A stretch of DNA of 64,000 nt from Cognatundibacterium aquatile (GCF_014699135.1 NZ_JACOFT010000005.1:186288-250287), one strand, 5' to 3'; shown: positions 9,290-18,647, counted from the stretch's first letter. The notes: generated from the sequence alone by a model not told the origin. Program-made: numbers and translations.

Positions 9290-10576
9290 TCAGGCTGCAA
9301 GTGGCCTCACCAGCGTCTGGCTGGCGATAATATTTTTTGCGACTCGCAAGCCGGATTTCAGGCCATCCTCGTGGAAGCCGTAACCCGTCCAGGCCCCAGC
9401 AAACCAGATCTGTCGTTGGCCCTGTATCTGATTCAGCATCGTTTGCGCTTTCACTGCTGCGGCATCGAACACAGGATGGGCATAATCAAAGCTGGCAATG
9501 ATGTTTTCCGGTGCCGGGTCCTGAATTGGATTCAGGCTGACGATAACCGGGGTTGTGAATGGCAGCGGCTGCAATTGATTGATCAGATAATGCACGCAGA
9601 CTTGCGGCTCTTTTCCATTCGCACTCTGGTAATTCCAGGCGGACCAGGCTTTGCGGTTCTCCGGCAGGAAGCTGGCGTCGGTGTGCAGTACCGCGCGGTT
9701 AGGCTGGTATTTCACTGCCGATAATATCTGTTGTTCCGCGGCGCTGCTGTCTGTCAGCATTTTCAACGACTGATCGCTGTGTGTCGCCATGACGACGTGG
9801 TCAAACTCTTCAATGCCTTTTGCCGATATGACGCTGACCCGTCCTGATGCACTGTTCTGTACCGCACTGACTGGCGTATGCAGATAGGTGTGGGCAATAT
9901 GTGGCAGAAGCTGTTCAACATAATGTCGGGCACCGCCTTTGACGGTACGCCATTGCGGCCTGTCGTTGACTTGTAATAAGCCGTGGTTGTGGCAAAAACT
10001 GACGAACGACGATAAAGGAAATTCCATCATGGTCGCAGTCGGGCAAGACCAGATGCAGGCGGCCATCGGCAACAGATACCAGTGGATAAATTCTTCGCTA
10101 TAACGATGCTGCTGCAAAAACTGACCCAACGGAATGTGGAAATCATGCGTTGCTTCCGCTTTTGCCATCGCGGTCGTCTGTTTATTGAAACGCAGGATGT
10201 CGCGCAACATGCGCAGAAAGCGTGGATTCAACAGGTTACGTCGTTGTGTGAACACGGTATCCAGATTGGCACCTGCCCATTCCAGATATCTTCCGGCTAT
10301 CGGCATTTTGACCGAGAACGACATATCAGTCGCGACAGTTTCTATTTGCAGTTCTTTAAATAACCGGACCAGATTCGGATAGGTTTTGTGGTTAAACACC
10401 AGGAAGCCGGTATCGACGCCATAGGTTTTTCCTTCCAGCGTCACATCAACGGTATGCGTGTGTCCGCCAAAATAACTGTCTGCCTCAAACAGACTGACTT
10501 CGTGGTGTGCGCGGGATAATTCATAAGCGCAGGAGAGGCCGGAGATGCCGGAACCGATGACCGCAATTTTCATCAT
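9290..10576 (-). CDS. FAD-dependent oxidoreductase, COG2907 type
   Basis: A 428-residue flavoprotein of the amine-oxidase/phytoene-desaturase-like group (COG2907). The FAD-binding motif IGSGISGLSCAYELS starts at about residue 6, followed by ADSYFGGHTHTVDV. The C-terminus has WFAGAWTGYGFHEDGLKSG, the usual FAD-closing motif of this group. It is the first gene of a seven-gene minus-strand operon and likely oxidises or desaturates an acyl chain in the same pathway as Cfa and DUF1365. Two consecutive ATGs (10576 and 10573) are possible starts; neither has a clear ribosome site. About 160 bases separate it from the TetR operator. Confidence 0.88.
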   Translation of the reverse strand: MMKIAVIGSGISGLSCAYELSRAHHEVSLFEADSYFGGHTHTVDVTLEGKTYGVDTGFLVFNHKTYPNLVRLFKELQIETVATDMSFSVKMPIAGRYLEWAGANLDTVFTQRRNLLNPRFLRMLRDILRFNKQTTAMAKAEATHDFHIPLGQFLQQHRYSEEFIHWYLLPMAACIWSCPTATMMEFPLSSFVSFCHNHGLLQVNDRPQWRTVKGGARHYVEQLLPHIAHTYLHTPVSAVQNSASGRVSVISAKGIEEFDHVVMATHSDQSLKMLTDSSAAEQQILSAVKYQPNRAVLHTDASFLPENRKAWSAWNYQSANGKEPQVCVHYLINQLQPLPFTTPVIVSLNPIQDPAPENIIASFDYAHPVFDAAAVKAQTMLNQIQGQRQIWFAGAWTGYGFHEDGLKSGLRVAKNIIASQTLVRPLAA

Positions 10577-10697
10577 TTTTTAACGATAAATTTTTTTGTA
10601 ATGAATGCCGCCCAACAAGCTTGCATTCCCGACTTACGCTTATTTCAGCCATGTTCTGTTACCGACCTGACCGGGAGGAAATACAGATTTCTACCCG

Positions 10698-10726
10698 TTG
10701 CCGATACGCCTGAGTTAAAATATGAC
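10698..10726 (+). promoter_or_regulatory. Predicted promoter of the tetR gene
   Basis: A -35 like TTGCCG (10698-10703) and a -10 like TATGAC (10721-10726) are separated by 17 bases. A transcript from here would start near 10733, directly in front of the palindrome at 10737-10762. Prediction by eye. Confidence 0.4.
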
Positions 10727-10736
10727 CTGGTGTTTC

Positions 10737-10762
10737 ATTTCATGACTGATCAGTCATGAAAT
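10737..10762. promoter_or_regulatory. 26-bp perfect palindrome, probable TetR operator
   Basis: The 13-base half site ATTTCATGACTGA is followed directly by its exact reverse complement. The core TGACTGATCAGTCA resembles TetR-family operators. It overlaps the first possible ATG of the tetR gene and lies just after a predicted promoter, so a bound repressor would block it. It probably also acts on the divergent lipid operon starting at 10576. Confidence 0.75.
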
Positions 10763-11424
10763 ATACTACAAAGTTTAAAGTTGTACAGAAAAAAATGATA
10801 AAGCTAAAAATTCCCTTTAAAAAACAGCAGTTTGACGCGCGTGAAGAAGCGATCATTGATGCGGTCAATCATCTTTTATCTGATAAAGGGTATGACCTGA
10901 TGACGATGGATGATGTCGCTGATGCGGTCGGCATCGCGAAAGGTAGTCTGTACAAACACTTTTCTTCGAAAGAAAAGCTGGCAGCGGCCGCGCTGACCCG
11001 TCTGCTGAAAGCAACACTGGAAGAATTAGACACCCTGCCAGAAGACATGCCTGCGATAGAAAAAATCAGGCACATTCTTGCCTGGTCACTGCGTTTGCGT
11101 TTGCAAGGGGGCGTGCCGCATCTGCCATCGACAAGCCGCGCGTTGCAACGTAGCCTGATGCTGAATCTCGATTACGTGACAGTGGCTTTGCGGATCAACA
11201 AGCGTTTTTATGCACTGGTGGCAACCGCACGTAAGCAAGGCGCTTTGACGGCGTTGGTGCCAGATGATGTGCTGGTGTACACCTTGTATTCACGTGCTTG
11301 CGATCCGACGATGGAGTTTCTGGTGCGCGACCAGCGGTTGACGCATGAGCAGATCGTCGCAGCGATGGTGCATGCGACTATCGGTGGATTTTTATCAGAG
11401 CAGGCGAGAGCACCGGTGGCGTAA
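10756..11424 (+). CDS. TetR-family transcriptional regulator
   Basis: A TetR-type repressor of up to 222 residues. The helix-turn-helix occupies about residues 29-75 (AIIDAVNHLLSDKGYDLMTM, VADAVGIAKGSLYKHFSSKE). The C-terminal ligand-binding half is not diagnostic. The ATG at 10756 lies inside a perfect palindrome that looks like its operator and has no ribosome site; an in-frame ATG at 10795 (209 residues) is an equally good or better start. It is divergent from the COG2907/cfa operon, and local autoregulation with control of that operon is the simplest reading. A strong hairpin terminator follows at 11471. Confidence 0.88.
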   Translation: MKYTTKFKVVQKKMIKLKIPFKKQQFDAREEAIIDAVNHLLSDKGYDLMTMDDVADAVGIAKGSLYKHFSSKEKLAAAALTRLLKATLEELDTLPEDMPAIEKIRHILAWSLRLRLQGGVPHLPSTSRALQRSLMLNLDYVTVALRINKRFYALVATARKQGALTALVPDDVLVYTLYSRACDPTMEFLVRDQRLTHEQIVAAMVHATIGGFLSEQARAPVA

Positions 11425-11470
11425 CATACGCTCTCTTCTGGTTGTTCCTGTAATCCGTGTACTACATCAA

Positions 11471-11514
11471 AAAAAGGCTGGAAGCCCTTATAAACAGGGG
11501 CTTCCAGCCTTTTT
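11471..11514. terminator. Strong bidirectional terminator
   Basis: A 17-bp stem (AAAAAGGCTGGAAGCCC and its exact complement) with a 10-base loop, A run before and T run after. It separates the convergent tetR and glutathione peroxidase genes. Confidence 0.95.
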
Positions 11515-11544
11515 ATTAACGGTGTTTGTCTGTAGGTCGTCAGC

Positions 11545-12123
11545 TCATTCCACCAGCGCTTTTTCTATATCGGCGACCAGCTTTTTATCGTCCGGCTTAG
11601 TCATGCTGCTGTAAGCGGCAACAACGTTGCCTTTACGATCGATCAGGTATTTGTAGAAATTCCACTTCGGCGTTGTGCCTGTCGCTTTGACCAATTGAGC
11701 GTGCAGCGGATTGATGTCTTTGCCGGTCACGGATGACTTGGCAAACATAGGAAACTTCACACCATAAGTGTTGTAGCAAAAATCGGCGATTTCCTTACTG
11801 TTGCCCGGCTCTTGCTTGCCGAAATCATTCGACGGAAAACCGAGTACGACCAGACCTTTGCTGCTGTATTTGGCATAGGCTTTTTCCAGCCCCTCGTATT
11901 GATTGGTAAAGCCGCAATAGCTGGCAGTATTGACGACCAATGCGACTTTCCCTTTGTACTGACAAAGATCTTGCGGCGCATCGTCTTGCAGGCGATTGAA
12001 TTTGTGATTCAGGATGGCCGGGCAGGCATCCGCTTCCTCAGCGAAGGCCGGGCTGCTGATTGCAGCCAGACTGCCAATAACGGCGGAACAGACAACAGAA
12101 TACACAACAAAATGTCGCAGCAT
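11545..12123 (-). CDS. Glutathione peroxidase, exported
   Basis: A 192-residue thioredoxin-fold peroxidase of the glutathione peroxidase family that reduces peroxides with thiols. It carries a signal peptide (ends SSPAFAEE), so it acts in the periplasm, which is less common than the cytoplasmic form. The peroxidatic residue is Cys in NTASYCGFTNQY, not selenocysteine. The Gln region is FPSNDFGKQEPG and the Trp motif is WNFYKYLID. The start at 12123 has GAAGGAG upstream; the frame runs on to 12489 without a signal. It is divergent from the sulfate-binding protein gene and ends at the shared terminator. Confidence 0.9.
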   Translation of the reverse strand: MLRHFVVYSVVCSAVIGSLAAISSPAFAEEADACPAILNHKFNRLQDDAPQDLCQYKGKVALVVNTASYCGFTNQYEGLEKAYAKYSSKGLVVLGFPSNDFGKQEPGNSKEIADFCYNTYGVKFPMFAKSSVTGKDINPLHAQLVKATGTTPKWNFYKYLIDRKGNVVAAYSSMTKPDDKKLVADIEKALVE

Positions 12124-12291
12124 GGAGGTCTCCTTCATGAAAGAAGCACATAGTAGCCTAGCCAGTAAAAAACTGCTGATCAGGCTCTTTATATGAAAAA
12201 TGAATATAGATCGTAAAAATACTTCGTTTTCAAATATAAAGTCGCGAATTATTCTGACATCCTCGTTAAACACTGATTCCAAGGATTCCAG

Positions 12292-13305
12292 ATGAAAGCA
12301 AAAAAACTCCTGCTCCTCGCCAGCTTCGCGTTTGCCGGTGCGATTCATGGTGGCACCCAAGCTGCAGACATCACGCTGCTGAATGTTTCCTACGATCCGA
12401 CACGCGAACTGTATCAGGACGTGAATCAGGCGTTTGCAAAACAATGGCAGGCAAAAACCGGCGACAAAGTCACGATCAAACAGTCGCATGGCGGCTCCGG
12501 CAAACAGGCACGTTCGGTGATCGATGGTCTGGATGCCGATGTCGTGACACTCGCGCTGGCGTATGACATCGACGCGATTGCGAATGTGGGTTTGCTGTCA
12601 AAAGCCTGGCAAAAGCGTCTGACACACAATGCTTCGCCTTACACATCCACCATCGTTTTCCTCGTGCGTAAAGGGAATCCTAAAGGCATTAAAGACTGGG
12701 CCGATCTGATTAAGCCCGGCGTATCTGTGATTACTGCGAATCCGAAAACTTCCGGCGGTGCGCGCTGGTCGTATCTGGCGGCGTATGGTTATGCGCTGAA
12801 ATTGCCAGGCGGTAGCGACGCGTCGGCAAAAGAATATGTGCAAAAGCTGTTTAAAAATGTGCCTGTGCTGGATTCCGGTGCGCGCGGTTCAACGGTGACA
12901 TTTACCGAACGCGGTATTGGCGACGTGCTGTTGTCATGGGAAAACGAAGCCTATCTGGGACTCAAAGAATTCGGCGCGGATAAATTTGAAATCATCACAC
13001 CGTCCATCAGTATTCTGGCTGAGCCACCGTTGTCCGTCGTCGATAAAGTGGTCGATAAACGCGGCACGCGCAAAGTGGCTGAGGCTTATCTGAATTACCT
13101 CTACACCGACGAGGCACAAGACATTATCGGTAAAAATTTCTATCGTCCGGTCAGTGAAAAAGCGGCGAAAAAATATGCCGGGCAATTCTCGAAAATCAAG
13201 TTATTCAATATTGATGACACCTTCAGTGGCTGGACTGTTGCTCAGAAAACCCATTTTGCCGATGGCGGTGTATTTGATCAGATTTATCAGCCAAATAAAA
13301 AATAA
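12292..13305 (+). CDS. sbp: Sulfate ABC transporter periplasmic binding protein
   Basis: A 337-residue periplasmic sulfate/thiosulfate-binding protein. The signal peptide is [16 protein letters not shown] to TQAADI. The family pattern [17 protein letters not shown] is at the start of the mature protein, and [12 protein letters not shown] supplies the backbone and Ser contacts that hold sulfate. It delivers sulfate to the CysTWA importer, whose genes lie 6.5 kb downstream beyond the ssu genes. AAGGA ribosome site upstream. It precedes ssuE by 32 bases, so sbp and ssuE may be one transcript. Confidence 0.93.
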   Translation: MKAKKLLLLASFAFAGAIHGGTQAADITLLNVSYDPTRELYQDVNQAFAKQWQAKTGDKVTIKQSHGGSGKQARSVIDGLDADVVTLALAYDIDAIANVGLLSKAWQKRLTHNASPYTSTIVFLVRKGNPKGIKDWADLIKPGVSVITANPKTSGGARWSYLAAYGYALKLPGGSDASAKEYVQKLFKNVPVLDSGARGSTVTFTERGIGDVLLSWENEAYLGLKEFGADKFEIITPSISILAEPPLSVVDKVVDKRGTRKVAEAYLNYLYTDEAQDIIGKNFYRPVSEKAAKKYAGQFSKIKLFNIDDTFSGWTVAQKTHFADGGVFDQIYQPNKK

Positions 13306-13337
13306 TTGACGCTATCGAGCGCATTGAAGGAATCACT

Positions 13338-13922
13338 ATGACTATTCTCCTGCTTTCCGGTAGCCCGTCTTCGCCGTCGCGCTCCACTCGTCTGCTGCAG
13401 TATGCCGGTGAGAAACTCAATGCGCTCGGACAACGTACCGTCAGCCTGCATGTCCGCGATCTGCCGGCGGAAGCGCTGATGAATGCGGATTTTTCCGATA
13501 CCGAACTGAATGTCGCCAGATTATTGGTCGAGCGCGCCGATGCGCTGGTGATTGCCACGCCGATTTACAAAGCGGCTTACAGCGGCTTGTTAAAAGCATT
13601 TTTAGACATACTGCCGCAAGACGGCCTGAGCGGAAAAATTGTATTGCCATTGGCGACAGCCGGTAGCCAATCGCACATGCTGGCACTCGATTACGCCTTG
13701 CGCCCGGTACTGACATCGCTGTCGGCACGTCATGTACTGCCGGGCGTCTATGCAACCGATGCACAGGTTCAGTGGCACGAACAGCAAGGCTTACAGTTGG
13801 ATGCCGCGATAGCACAGCGAGTTGCTGACGGAGCACAATTACTGGCCGAGAGCCTCTCGTCTTTACGGCATATACAGGCATCGAAACCGGCAGTCGCAGA
13901 ACTGATGTGCTGTCGTGCCTGA
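13338..13922 (+). CDS. ssuE: NAD(P)H-dependent FMN reductase SsuE
   Basis: A 194-residue flavodoxin-fold reductase that supplies FMNH2 to the alkanesulfonate monooxygenase SsuD. SGSPSSPSRSTRLL at residues 7-20 is the phosphate-binding loop, and ATPIYKAAYSGLLKAFLD plus LPLATAGSQSHMLALDYALR are characteristic of SsuE. Good GAAGGA site upstream. Together with ssuADCB it forms the complete desulfonation set, which releases sulfite from alkanesulfonates when sulfate is scarce. A gap of about 170 bases before ssuA may hold a second promoter. Confidence 0.92.
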   Translation: MTILLLSGSPSSPSRSTRLLQYAGEKLNALGQRTVSLHVRDLPAEALMNADFSDTELNVARLLVERADALVIATPIYKAAYSGLLKAFLDILPQDGLSGKIVLPLATAGSQSHMLALDYALRPVLTSLSARHVLPGVYATDAQVQWHEQQGLQLDAAIAQRVADGAQLLAESLSSLRHIQASKPAVAELMCCRA

Positions 13923-14094
13923 ATTGTGCCTGACTTGCACCTGAACTCATGCGGGTTCAGGAAATGACAGGTTCATCAATCGTGGTTTTCTGAACCGCTG
14001 CAACACCGGATATTTACCAGCAATCCCGTAAGCGTTACCGCAATGCCAGATTTCCGGCAGGGGTAAGTCTTGCCTTATCAGTCAAGGAAATGAA

Positions 14095-15153
14095 ATGAGT
14101 GAAAATCAGAATACTATCCTGCAACGCCGTCATACACGTTACGTTGAACAGGTGAAAAAGACCACTGCACTGCGCCGCAGCGTGCTGACCGGCATGCTGG
14201 CATTGACGGCGATTGCTTTTGCCGGAGGCCTGAATGTCGCTCATGCGCAAACGAAAGTCGCAGCGAAAAGTGTCTTGCGCATCGGCTACCAGAAGTACGG
14301 CACGCTGACTGTGCTGAAAGGCAGTGCCAGCCTCGAAAAACGCCTTGCGCCGCTGGGTGTGGAAGTGAAATGGACAGAGTTTCCGGCGGGCCCGCAATTG
14401 CTGGAAGGTCTGAATGTCGGCAGTGTTGATTTCGGCACAACTGGCGAAGCGCTACCGATTTTCGCACAGGCGGCCGGTGCCGATTTGCTGTACGTCGGCA
14501 ATGAACCTGCGGCTCCTGCAGGCGAAGCGATCGTCGTACCGAAAGGCTCTACACTCAAATCGGTGGCGGACCTGAAGGGCAAAAAAATCGTACTCAACAA
14601 AGGCTCGAATGTGCATTACCTGCTGGTGAAGCTGCTGGAAAAAGCCGGGCTTGCGTACAAAGATGTGGAAGTCGTATTTCTCGCGCCCGCCGATGCGCGT
14701 GCCGCATTTGAGCGCGGCAGCGTTGATGCCTGGGCGATCTGGGATCCGTTTCTGGCGGCCGCTGAAAAGCAGCTCGGCGCCCGCGTGTTGGCTGACGGTA
14801 AAGGCGCTGTCAGCAACCACCAGTTCTATCTCGCTTCACGCTCTTACGCACAGAAGCATCCCGAGATCATCAGTGTGATTCTGGATGAGATCGCCAAGAC
14901 CGGCGACTGGAGCGCAAAGAACATCAAGGCAACCGCAGCAATTCTGTCGGTGCAGGTCGGTCTGGAACCGACAATCGTTGAACTGTCCGTCGGCCGTTTT
15001 TCTTATGGAGTGAAGCCCTTGTCTGAGGCCGTGATTCAGGAACAGCAAAGCATTGCAGATACCTTTGCCGATCTGAAGCTGATTCCGAAACGCATCAACG
15101 TACGCGATGCAGTCTGGCTGCCATCCGGCGCTAAAACATCTGTCCTGAAATAA
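14095..15153 (+). CDS. ssuA: Alkanesulfonate ABC transporter binding protein SsuA
   Basis: A 352-residue periplasmic binding protein for aliphatic sulfonates. [16 protein letters not shown] opens the mature part, then [22 protein letters not shown] and [19 protein letters not shown], all typical of SsuA. The signal peptide is unusually long: about 30 polar, basic residues come before the hydrophobic core and the cut near NVAHAQ. A start closer to the core is possible but no ATG there has a better site. It is the first of ssuADCB, spaced 13 bases from ssuD. Confidence 0.92.
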   Translation: MSENQNTILQRRHTRYVEQVKKTTALRRSVLTGMLALTAIAFAGGLNVAHAQTKVAAKSVLRIGYQKYGTLTVLKGSASLEKRLAPLGVEVKWTEFPAGPQLLEGLNVGSVDFGTTGEALPIFAQAAGADLLYVGNEPAAPAGEAIVVPKGSTLKSVADLKGKKIVLNKGSNVHYLLVKLLEKAGLAYKDVEVVFLAPADARAAFERGSVDAWAIWDPFLAAAEKQLGARVLADGKGAVSNHQFYLASRSYAQKHPEIISVILDEIAKTGDWSAKNIKATAAILSVQVGLEPTIVELSVGRFSYGVKPLSEAVIQEQQSIADTFADLKLIPKRINVRDAVWLPSGAKTSVLK

Positions 15154-15166
15154 AGAAAGAAATGCG

Positions 15167-16318
15167 ATGAGCTTGAATATTTTCTGGTTTATTCCTACCC
15201 ACGGCGATACGCGCTATCTCGGTACCAGCCACGGTGCGCGCGAAATCAGTTATGACTACCTGCGACAAATCGCGGTGGCAGCCGACACTCAGGGTTACGA
15301 TGGTGTGCTGCTGCCGACCGGTCGCTCTTGCGAAGATGCCTGGGTCGTTGCTTCGAGTTTGATCAGTGCGACGAAAAAACTGAAATTTCTGGTGGCGGTT
15401 CGTCCCGGGCTGAGCAGTCCGGGTCTGGCGGTGCGCATGGCGTCCACCTTTGATCGTTTGTCGAACGGGCGCTTGCTGGTCAATATCGTTACCGGTGGCG
15501 ATCAGGGCGAACTCGAAGCCGATGGCGTCTTTGCCGACCACGAAAAACGTTATGAAATCACGGAAGAATTTTTACGTATCTGGCGCGCGTCGCTGGCCGG
15601 TGAGGGCGGCGATGCCGGTTATGATTTCAGCGGCAAACACCTGACTGTGAAAGGTGCGAAGACTCTCTATCCACCGGTGCAAAAGCCGCATCCGCCTTTG
15701 TATTTCGGCGGCTCATCGGCACCGGCGCACGAGCTCGCAGCGGAACAGGTTGACGTTTATCTGACCTGGGGCGAACCACCTGCGGCCGTCGCTGAAAAAA
15801 TCGCCGACATGCGCGCACGCGCCGCTAAGCATGGCCGCACTTTGCGCTTTGGTATCCGCCTGCATGTGATTGTGCGTGAAACCAATGAAGAAGCCTGGGC
15901 GGCGGCAAATGATCTGATCCGTTATGTTGATGATGAGGTGATTGCGCGCGCGCAGAAAGCGTTTGCGAAGATGGATTCAGTCGGTCAGCAAAGGATGTCG
16001 GCACTGCATGGCGGCAAGCGCGACAAACTCGAAGTCTCGCCGAATCTGTGGGCGGGCGTCGGGCTGGTGCGCGGTGGTGCCGGAACGGCGCTGGTCGGTG
16101 ATCCGGAAACGGTGGCGGCGCGCATCAAAGAATATGCGGCACTCGGCATTGAGACCTTTATTTTTTCCGGTTATCCGCATCTGGAAGAATCGTATCGTTT
16201 CGCCGAACTGGTCTTTCCGCTGATAGGAAAATCGGTGCCGCGTGTCACGAGTTCGCTCACAGGCCCTTTCGGCGAAGTGATCGCGAATTCCATCGCACCG
16301 CAGGTTTCGCAAAGCTAG
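15167..16318 (+). CDS. ssuD: FMNH2-dependent alkanesulfonate monooxygenase SsuD
   Basis: A 383-residue luciferase-like monooxygenase that cleaves the C-S bond of alkanesulfonates with FMNH2 and O2, giving an aldehyde and sulfite. The N-terminus [16 protein letters not shown], the [20 protein letters not shown] segment and INIVTGG-like [15 protein letters not shown] match SsuD. Length is the family norm (about 380). It is cytoplasmic, depends on SsuE for reduced flavin, and is followed by the permease gene after 9 bases. Confidence 0.95.
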   Translation: MSLNIFWFIPTHGDTRYLGTSHGAREISYDYLRQIAVAADTQGYDGVLLPTGRSCEDAWVVASSLISATKKLKFLVAVRPGLSSPGLAVRMASTFDRLSNGRLLVNIVTGGDQGELEADGVFADHEKRYEITEEFLRIWRASLAGEGGDAGYDFSGKHLTVKGAKTLYPPVQKPHPPLYFGGSSAPAHELAAEQVDVYLTWGEPPAAVAEKIADMRARAAKHGRTLRFGIRLHVIVRETNEEAWAAANDLIRYVDDEVIARAQKAFAKMDSVGQQRMSALHGGKRDKLEVSPNLWAGVGLVRGGAGTALVGDPETVAARIKEYAALGIETFIFSGYPHLEESYRFAELVFPLIGKSVPRVTSSLTGPFGEVIANSIAPQVSQS

Positions 16319-16327
16319 GAGCACAGT

Positions 16328-17224
16328 ATGGCGTCGCCGCTTAAAACTGAGATCAATGAATTCAATGAGTTTGCTGCACTTGCAGACGACTTGTCGCAGA
16401 CCTTCCGACGTCGCGAATCGGCGCGCCCAGCCACGCCGTGGCGTCAGCATGCCTTGCGCATTTTGCGTGCCTTGGCACCGTGGGCGGTGCCGCTGTTATT
16501 GCTGGTGATCTGGCAGGTATCGGCGCAACAGGGCTGGTTATCGAGCCGTATTCTGCCGGAGCCGCTGGCAGTCGCGAAGGCCTTCTGGAATCTGAGCGTT
16601 TCAGGTGAAATTTTTATCCACGCAAAAACCAGCCTGTGGCGTGCGGTGTCGGGCTTTGTGATTGGCGGTGGTCTGGGCTTGTTACTCGGTTTGCTGACCG
16701 GCACTTTCCGCAGCGCTGAAACCCTGCTCGATACCAGCTTGCAGATGATACGCAATATCCCGGCGCTGGCGCTGATACCGCTGGTGATTTTATGGTTTGG
16801 TATCGATGAAACGGCGAAGCTGTTTCTGGTGTCGGTCGGCGTATTTTTTCCGGTGTACCTGAATACCTTTCACGGCATACGTTCGGTTGATCAGGGCTTG
16901 ATAGAAATGGCGCGCAGCTATGGCTTGTCGGGCTGGGCTTTATACCGCGATGTGATTTTGCCCGGCGCTTTGCCTTCTATTCTGGTCGGCGTGCGTTTTG
17001 CGCTGGGGCTGGTGTGGGTCTTGCTGATCGTTGCTGAAACCATTTCAGCGCAGGCGGGTATCGGCTACATGACCATGAATGCGCGTGAATTTTTACAGAC
17101 CGATGTCGTGCTGGTGGGGATTTTGCTGTACGCCCTGCTGGGGAAAATCGCCGATGTGTTGTCACGCGCACTTGAACATTACTGGCTGCGCTGGCATCCG
17201 GGTTATCAGAGAAAGCTTGCATGA
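16328..17224 (+). CDS. ssuC: Alkanesulfonate ABC transporter permease SsuC
   Basis: A 298-residue inner membrane permease of the SsuC/TauC group. A 45-residue polar N-terminus precedes about six membrane helices. The coupling-helix region [26 protein letters not shown] is the binding-protein-dependent transport signature that docks on the ATPase. AGGAG site before the ATG. Its stop overlaps the ssuB ATG (ATGA), coupling permease and ATPase translation. Confidence 0.93.
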   Translation: MASPLKTEINEFNEFAALADDLSQTFRRRESARPATPWRQHALRILRALAPWAVPLLLLVIWQVSAQQGWLSSRILPEPLAVAKAFWNLSVSGEIFIHAKTSLWRAVSGFVIGGGLGLLLGLLTGTFRSAETLLDTSLQMIRNIPALALIPLVILWFGIDETAKLFLVSVGVFFPVYLNTFHGIRSVDQGLIEMARSYGLSGWALYRDVILPGALPSILVGVRFALGLVWVLLIVAETISAQAGIGYMTMNAREFLQTDVVLVGILLYALLGKIADVLSRALEHYWLRWHPGYQRKLA

Positions 17225-18264
17225 TGCCGAACATTTTATATTCACCTTCACCAGCGGTGGCGCGTATCGCCGCGCTCAGGCAAGAGCTGGACGACGGCAT
17301 CAGCCAAGTCACTGAATATGCGGCGCAGCCGACATCTGCTGCGGACGTGATCAGACAATACAGCGGGCAGGACAGCAGACAAGACAGTAGAAAAGAACTG
17401 AGCCCAGCGCAGAAATCGCCGCAGATTTCACCTCTGCCACATTTGCCACGTCAGATGCCGCAATCAGGCACGGCCATCCGTATTCAGAATTTGCAAAAAT
17501 CGTACAAGGCCCGCAGCGTGCTGAAGTCGTTGCAACTAGATATCGAAGCCGGTGAGTTTGTCGCGGTGATCGGTCGCAGCGGCTGCGGTAAAAGCACCTT
17601 GCTGCGCCTGATCGCCGGTCTGGAAAAAGCCGACAGCGGCAGCCTGGAGTTTGCGCAGCACGATGGACAGAACAACGGGCAAAACAACAGCCGTCCGGAA
17701 ACCCGCGTGATGTTTCAGGATTCACGCTTGCTGCCGTGGAAAACCGTGCTCGATAACGTCGCCCTCGGTTTAAGCGGTCGTCGCAGCGATGCAGTTGCGG
17801 CGCTGAACAAGGTCGCGCTGGCTGAGCGCGCTGGCGAGTGGCCATCGGTGTTGTCCGGTGGTCAGCGTCAGCGCGTTGCGCTGGCCAGAGCGCTGGTGCA
17901 TGAGCCGACCCTGTTGCTGCTGGATGAGCCACTGGGTGCGCTTGATGCATTGACCCGCATCGAGATGCAAAGCCTGATTGAGCAACTCTGGCAACAGCGC
18001 GGCTTCACCGCTTTGCTGGTCACGCATGATGTGCAGGAAGCGATTGCACTGGCTGATCGTGTGATTCTGATTGAAGACGGTCAGATCACGCTGGATCAGA
18101 AAATCGATTTGCCGCGGCCACGCGCGCGTGGCAACCCGGTCTTTGCCGCGCTGGAAGAGCAGATACTGGCGCGGGTGTTGCAGCGCCCGGCGCAGCAGCC
18201 GGATGCGGAACTCGGCGACGTGTCGCTGCTCCGCACGGTCAACCAGGTGACCTGGGCGATTTAG
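17221..18264 (+). CDS. ssuB: Alkanesulfonate ABC transporter ATPase SsuB, extended N-terminus
   Basis: A 347-residue ABC ATPase for sulfonate import. Walker A is [17 protein letters not shown], the Q-loop is [20 protein letters not shown], the signature is [19 protein letters not shown] and Walker B is [12 protein letters not shown]. The ATPase core starts only near residue 80; a Gln/Ser/Asp-rich leader with a short repeat (QDSRQDSR) comes first, and a small insert (GQNNGQNN) lies before the Q-loop. Normal SsuB is about 250-270 residues. An in-frame ATG at 17455 would give that size but has no ribosome site, whereas 17221 overlaps the ssuC stop, so I keep 17221. Confidence 0.9.
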   Translation: MMPNILYSPSPAVARIAALRQELDDGISQVTEYAAQPTSAADVIRQYSGQDSRQDSRKELSPAQKSPQISPLPHLPRQMPQSGTAIRIQNLQKSYKARSVLKSLQLDIEAGEFVAVIGRSGCGKSTLLRLIAGLEKADSGSLEFAQHDGQNNGQNNSRPETRVMFQDSRLLPWKTVLDNVALGLSGRRSDAVAALNKVALAERAGEWPSVLSGGQRQRVALARALVHEPTLLLLDEPLGALDALTRIEMQSLIEQLWQQRGFTALLVTHDVQEAIALADRVILIEDGQITLDQKIDLPRPRARGNPVFAALEEQILARVLQRPAQQPDAELGDVSLLRTVNQVTWAI

Positions 18265-18307
18265 GTTTCAGCTCTGCTGGCAGCTTCAAATCAGCATCAA
18301 ATCAGTA

Positions 18308-18405
18308 TAAAAATACTCCGGGGGAGTATGTTTTAAAGCCCAATGAATTCAAGGACATTAGGGGTGTTTTATTAAAAAAGCGGGGGAGTATCTGTTTTTC
18401 GGGAT
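18308..18405. repeat. Intergenic repeat element, copy A
   Basis: A roughly 95-base element shared with copy B at 35661-35757. It starts with a dyad (ATACTCC, three G, GGAGTAT), followed at similar spacing by GCCCAATG and TTCAAGGA, and ends with GGGGGAGTATCTG. In copy B the same right-hand block is present as its reverse complement. It lies between ssuB and the molbindin gene. The nature of the element is unknown; a miniature transposable element or a structured RNA are both possible. Confidence 0.6.
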
Positions 18406-18431
18406 ATTTTCCGCATCACAAAGGAAGAAAA

Positions 18432-18647
18432 ATGACAATTCAGGCGATTAATGTACGTAACCAGTTCCGCGGCAAAATCAAAGCGATTATCGAAGGCGAT
18501 GTTGTCTCCGAAGTCGATGTCGAAACCCCGGCCGGCATCGTGACATCCGTGATCACGACGCGTTCTATCCGCGATCTGAATCTGGTGGTCGGCAGCGACG
18601 TGGTGGCGCTGGTGAAGGCCACCGAAGTCTCGATCGCGAAACTGTAA
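18432..18647 (+). CDS. Molbindin (single Mop/TOBE domain protein)
   Basis: A 71-residue protein made of one Mop (TOBE) domain: INVRNQFRGKIKAIIEGDVV, then VDVETPAGIVTSVITTRSIR and a closing VGSDVVALVKATEVSIAKL. Such molbindins assemble into rings that bind molybdate or tungstate, oxyanions much like sulfate. A strong AAGGAAG site precedes the ATG. Its position between the sulfonate and sulfate transporter genes is of interest because molybdate can enter through sulfate transporters. Storage or buffering of molybdate is inferred from the family; the link to sulfur uptake is inference from position. Confidence 0.88.
   Translation: MTIQAINVRNQFRGKIKAIIEGDVVSEVDVETPAGIVTSVITTRSIRDLNLVVGSDVVALVKATEVSIAKL

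Noticed and set aside
10601-10759. 52-residue frame in the gap between the lipid operon and tetR
   Set aside because: It spans the predicted promoter and ends inside the palindrome; no ribosome site and no known family.
13923-14094. Regulatory RNA or riboswitch between ssuE and ssuA
   Set aside because: Only a short CCTGAAC/GTTCAGG dyad without T run or conserved riboswitch core; not enough to call.
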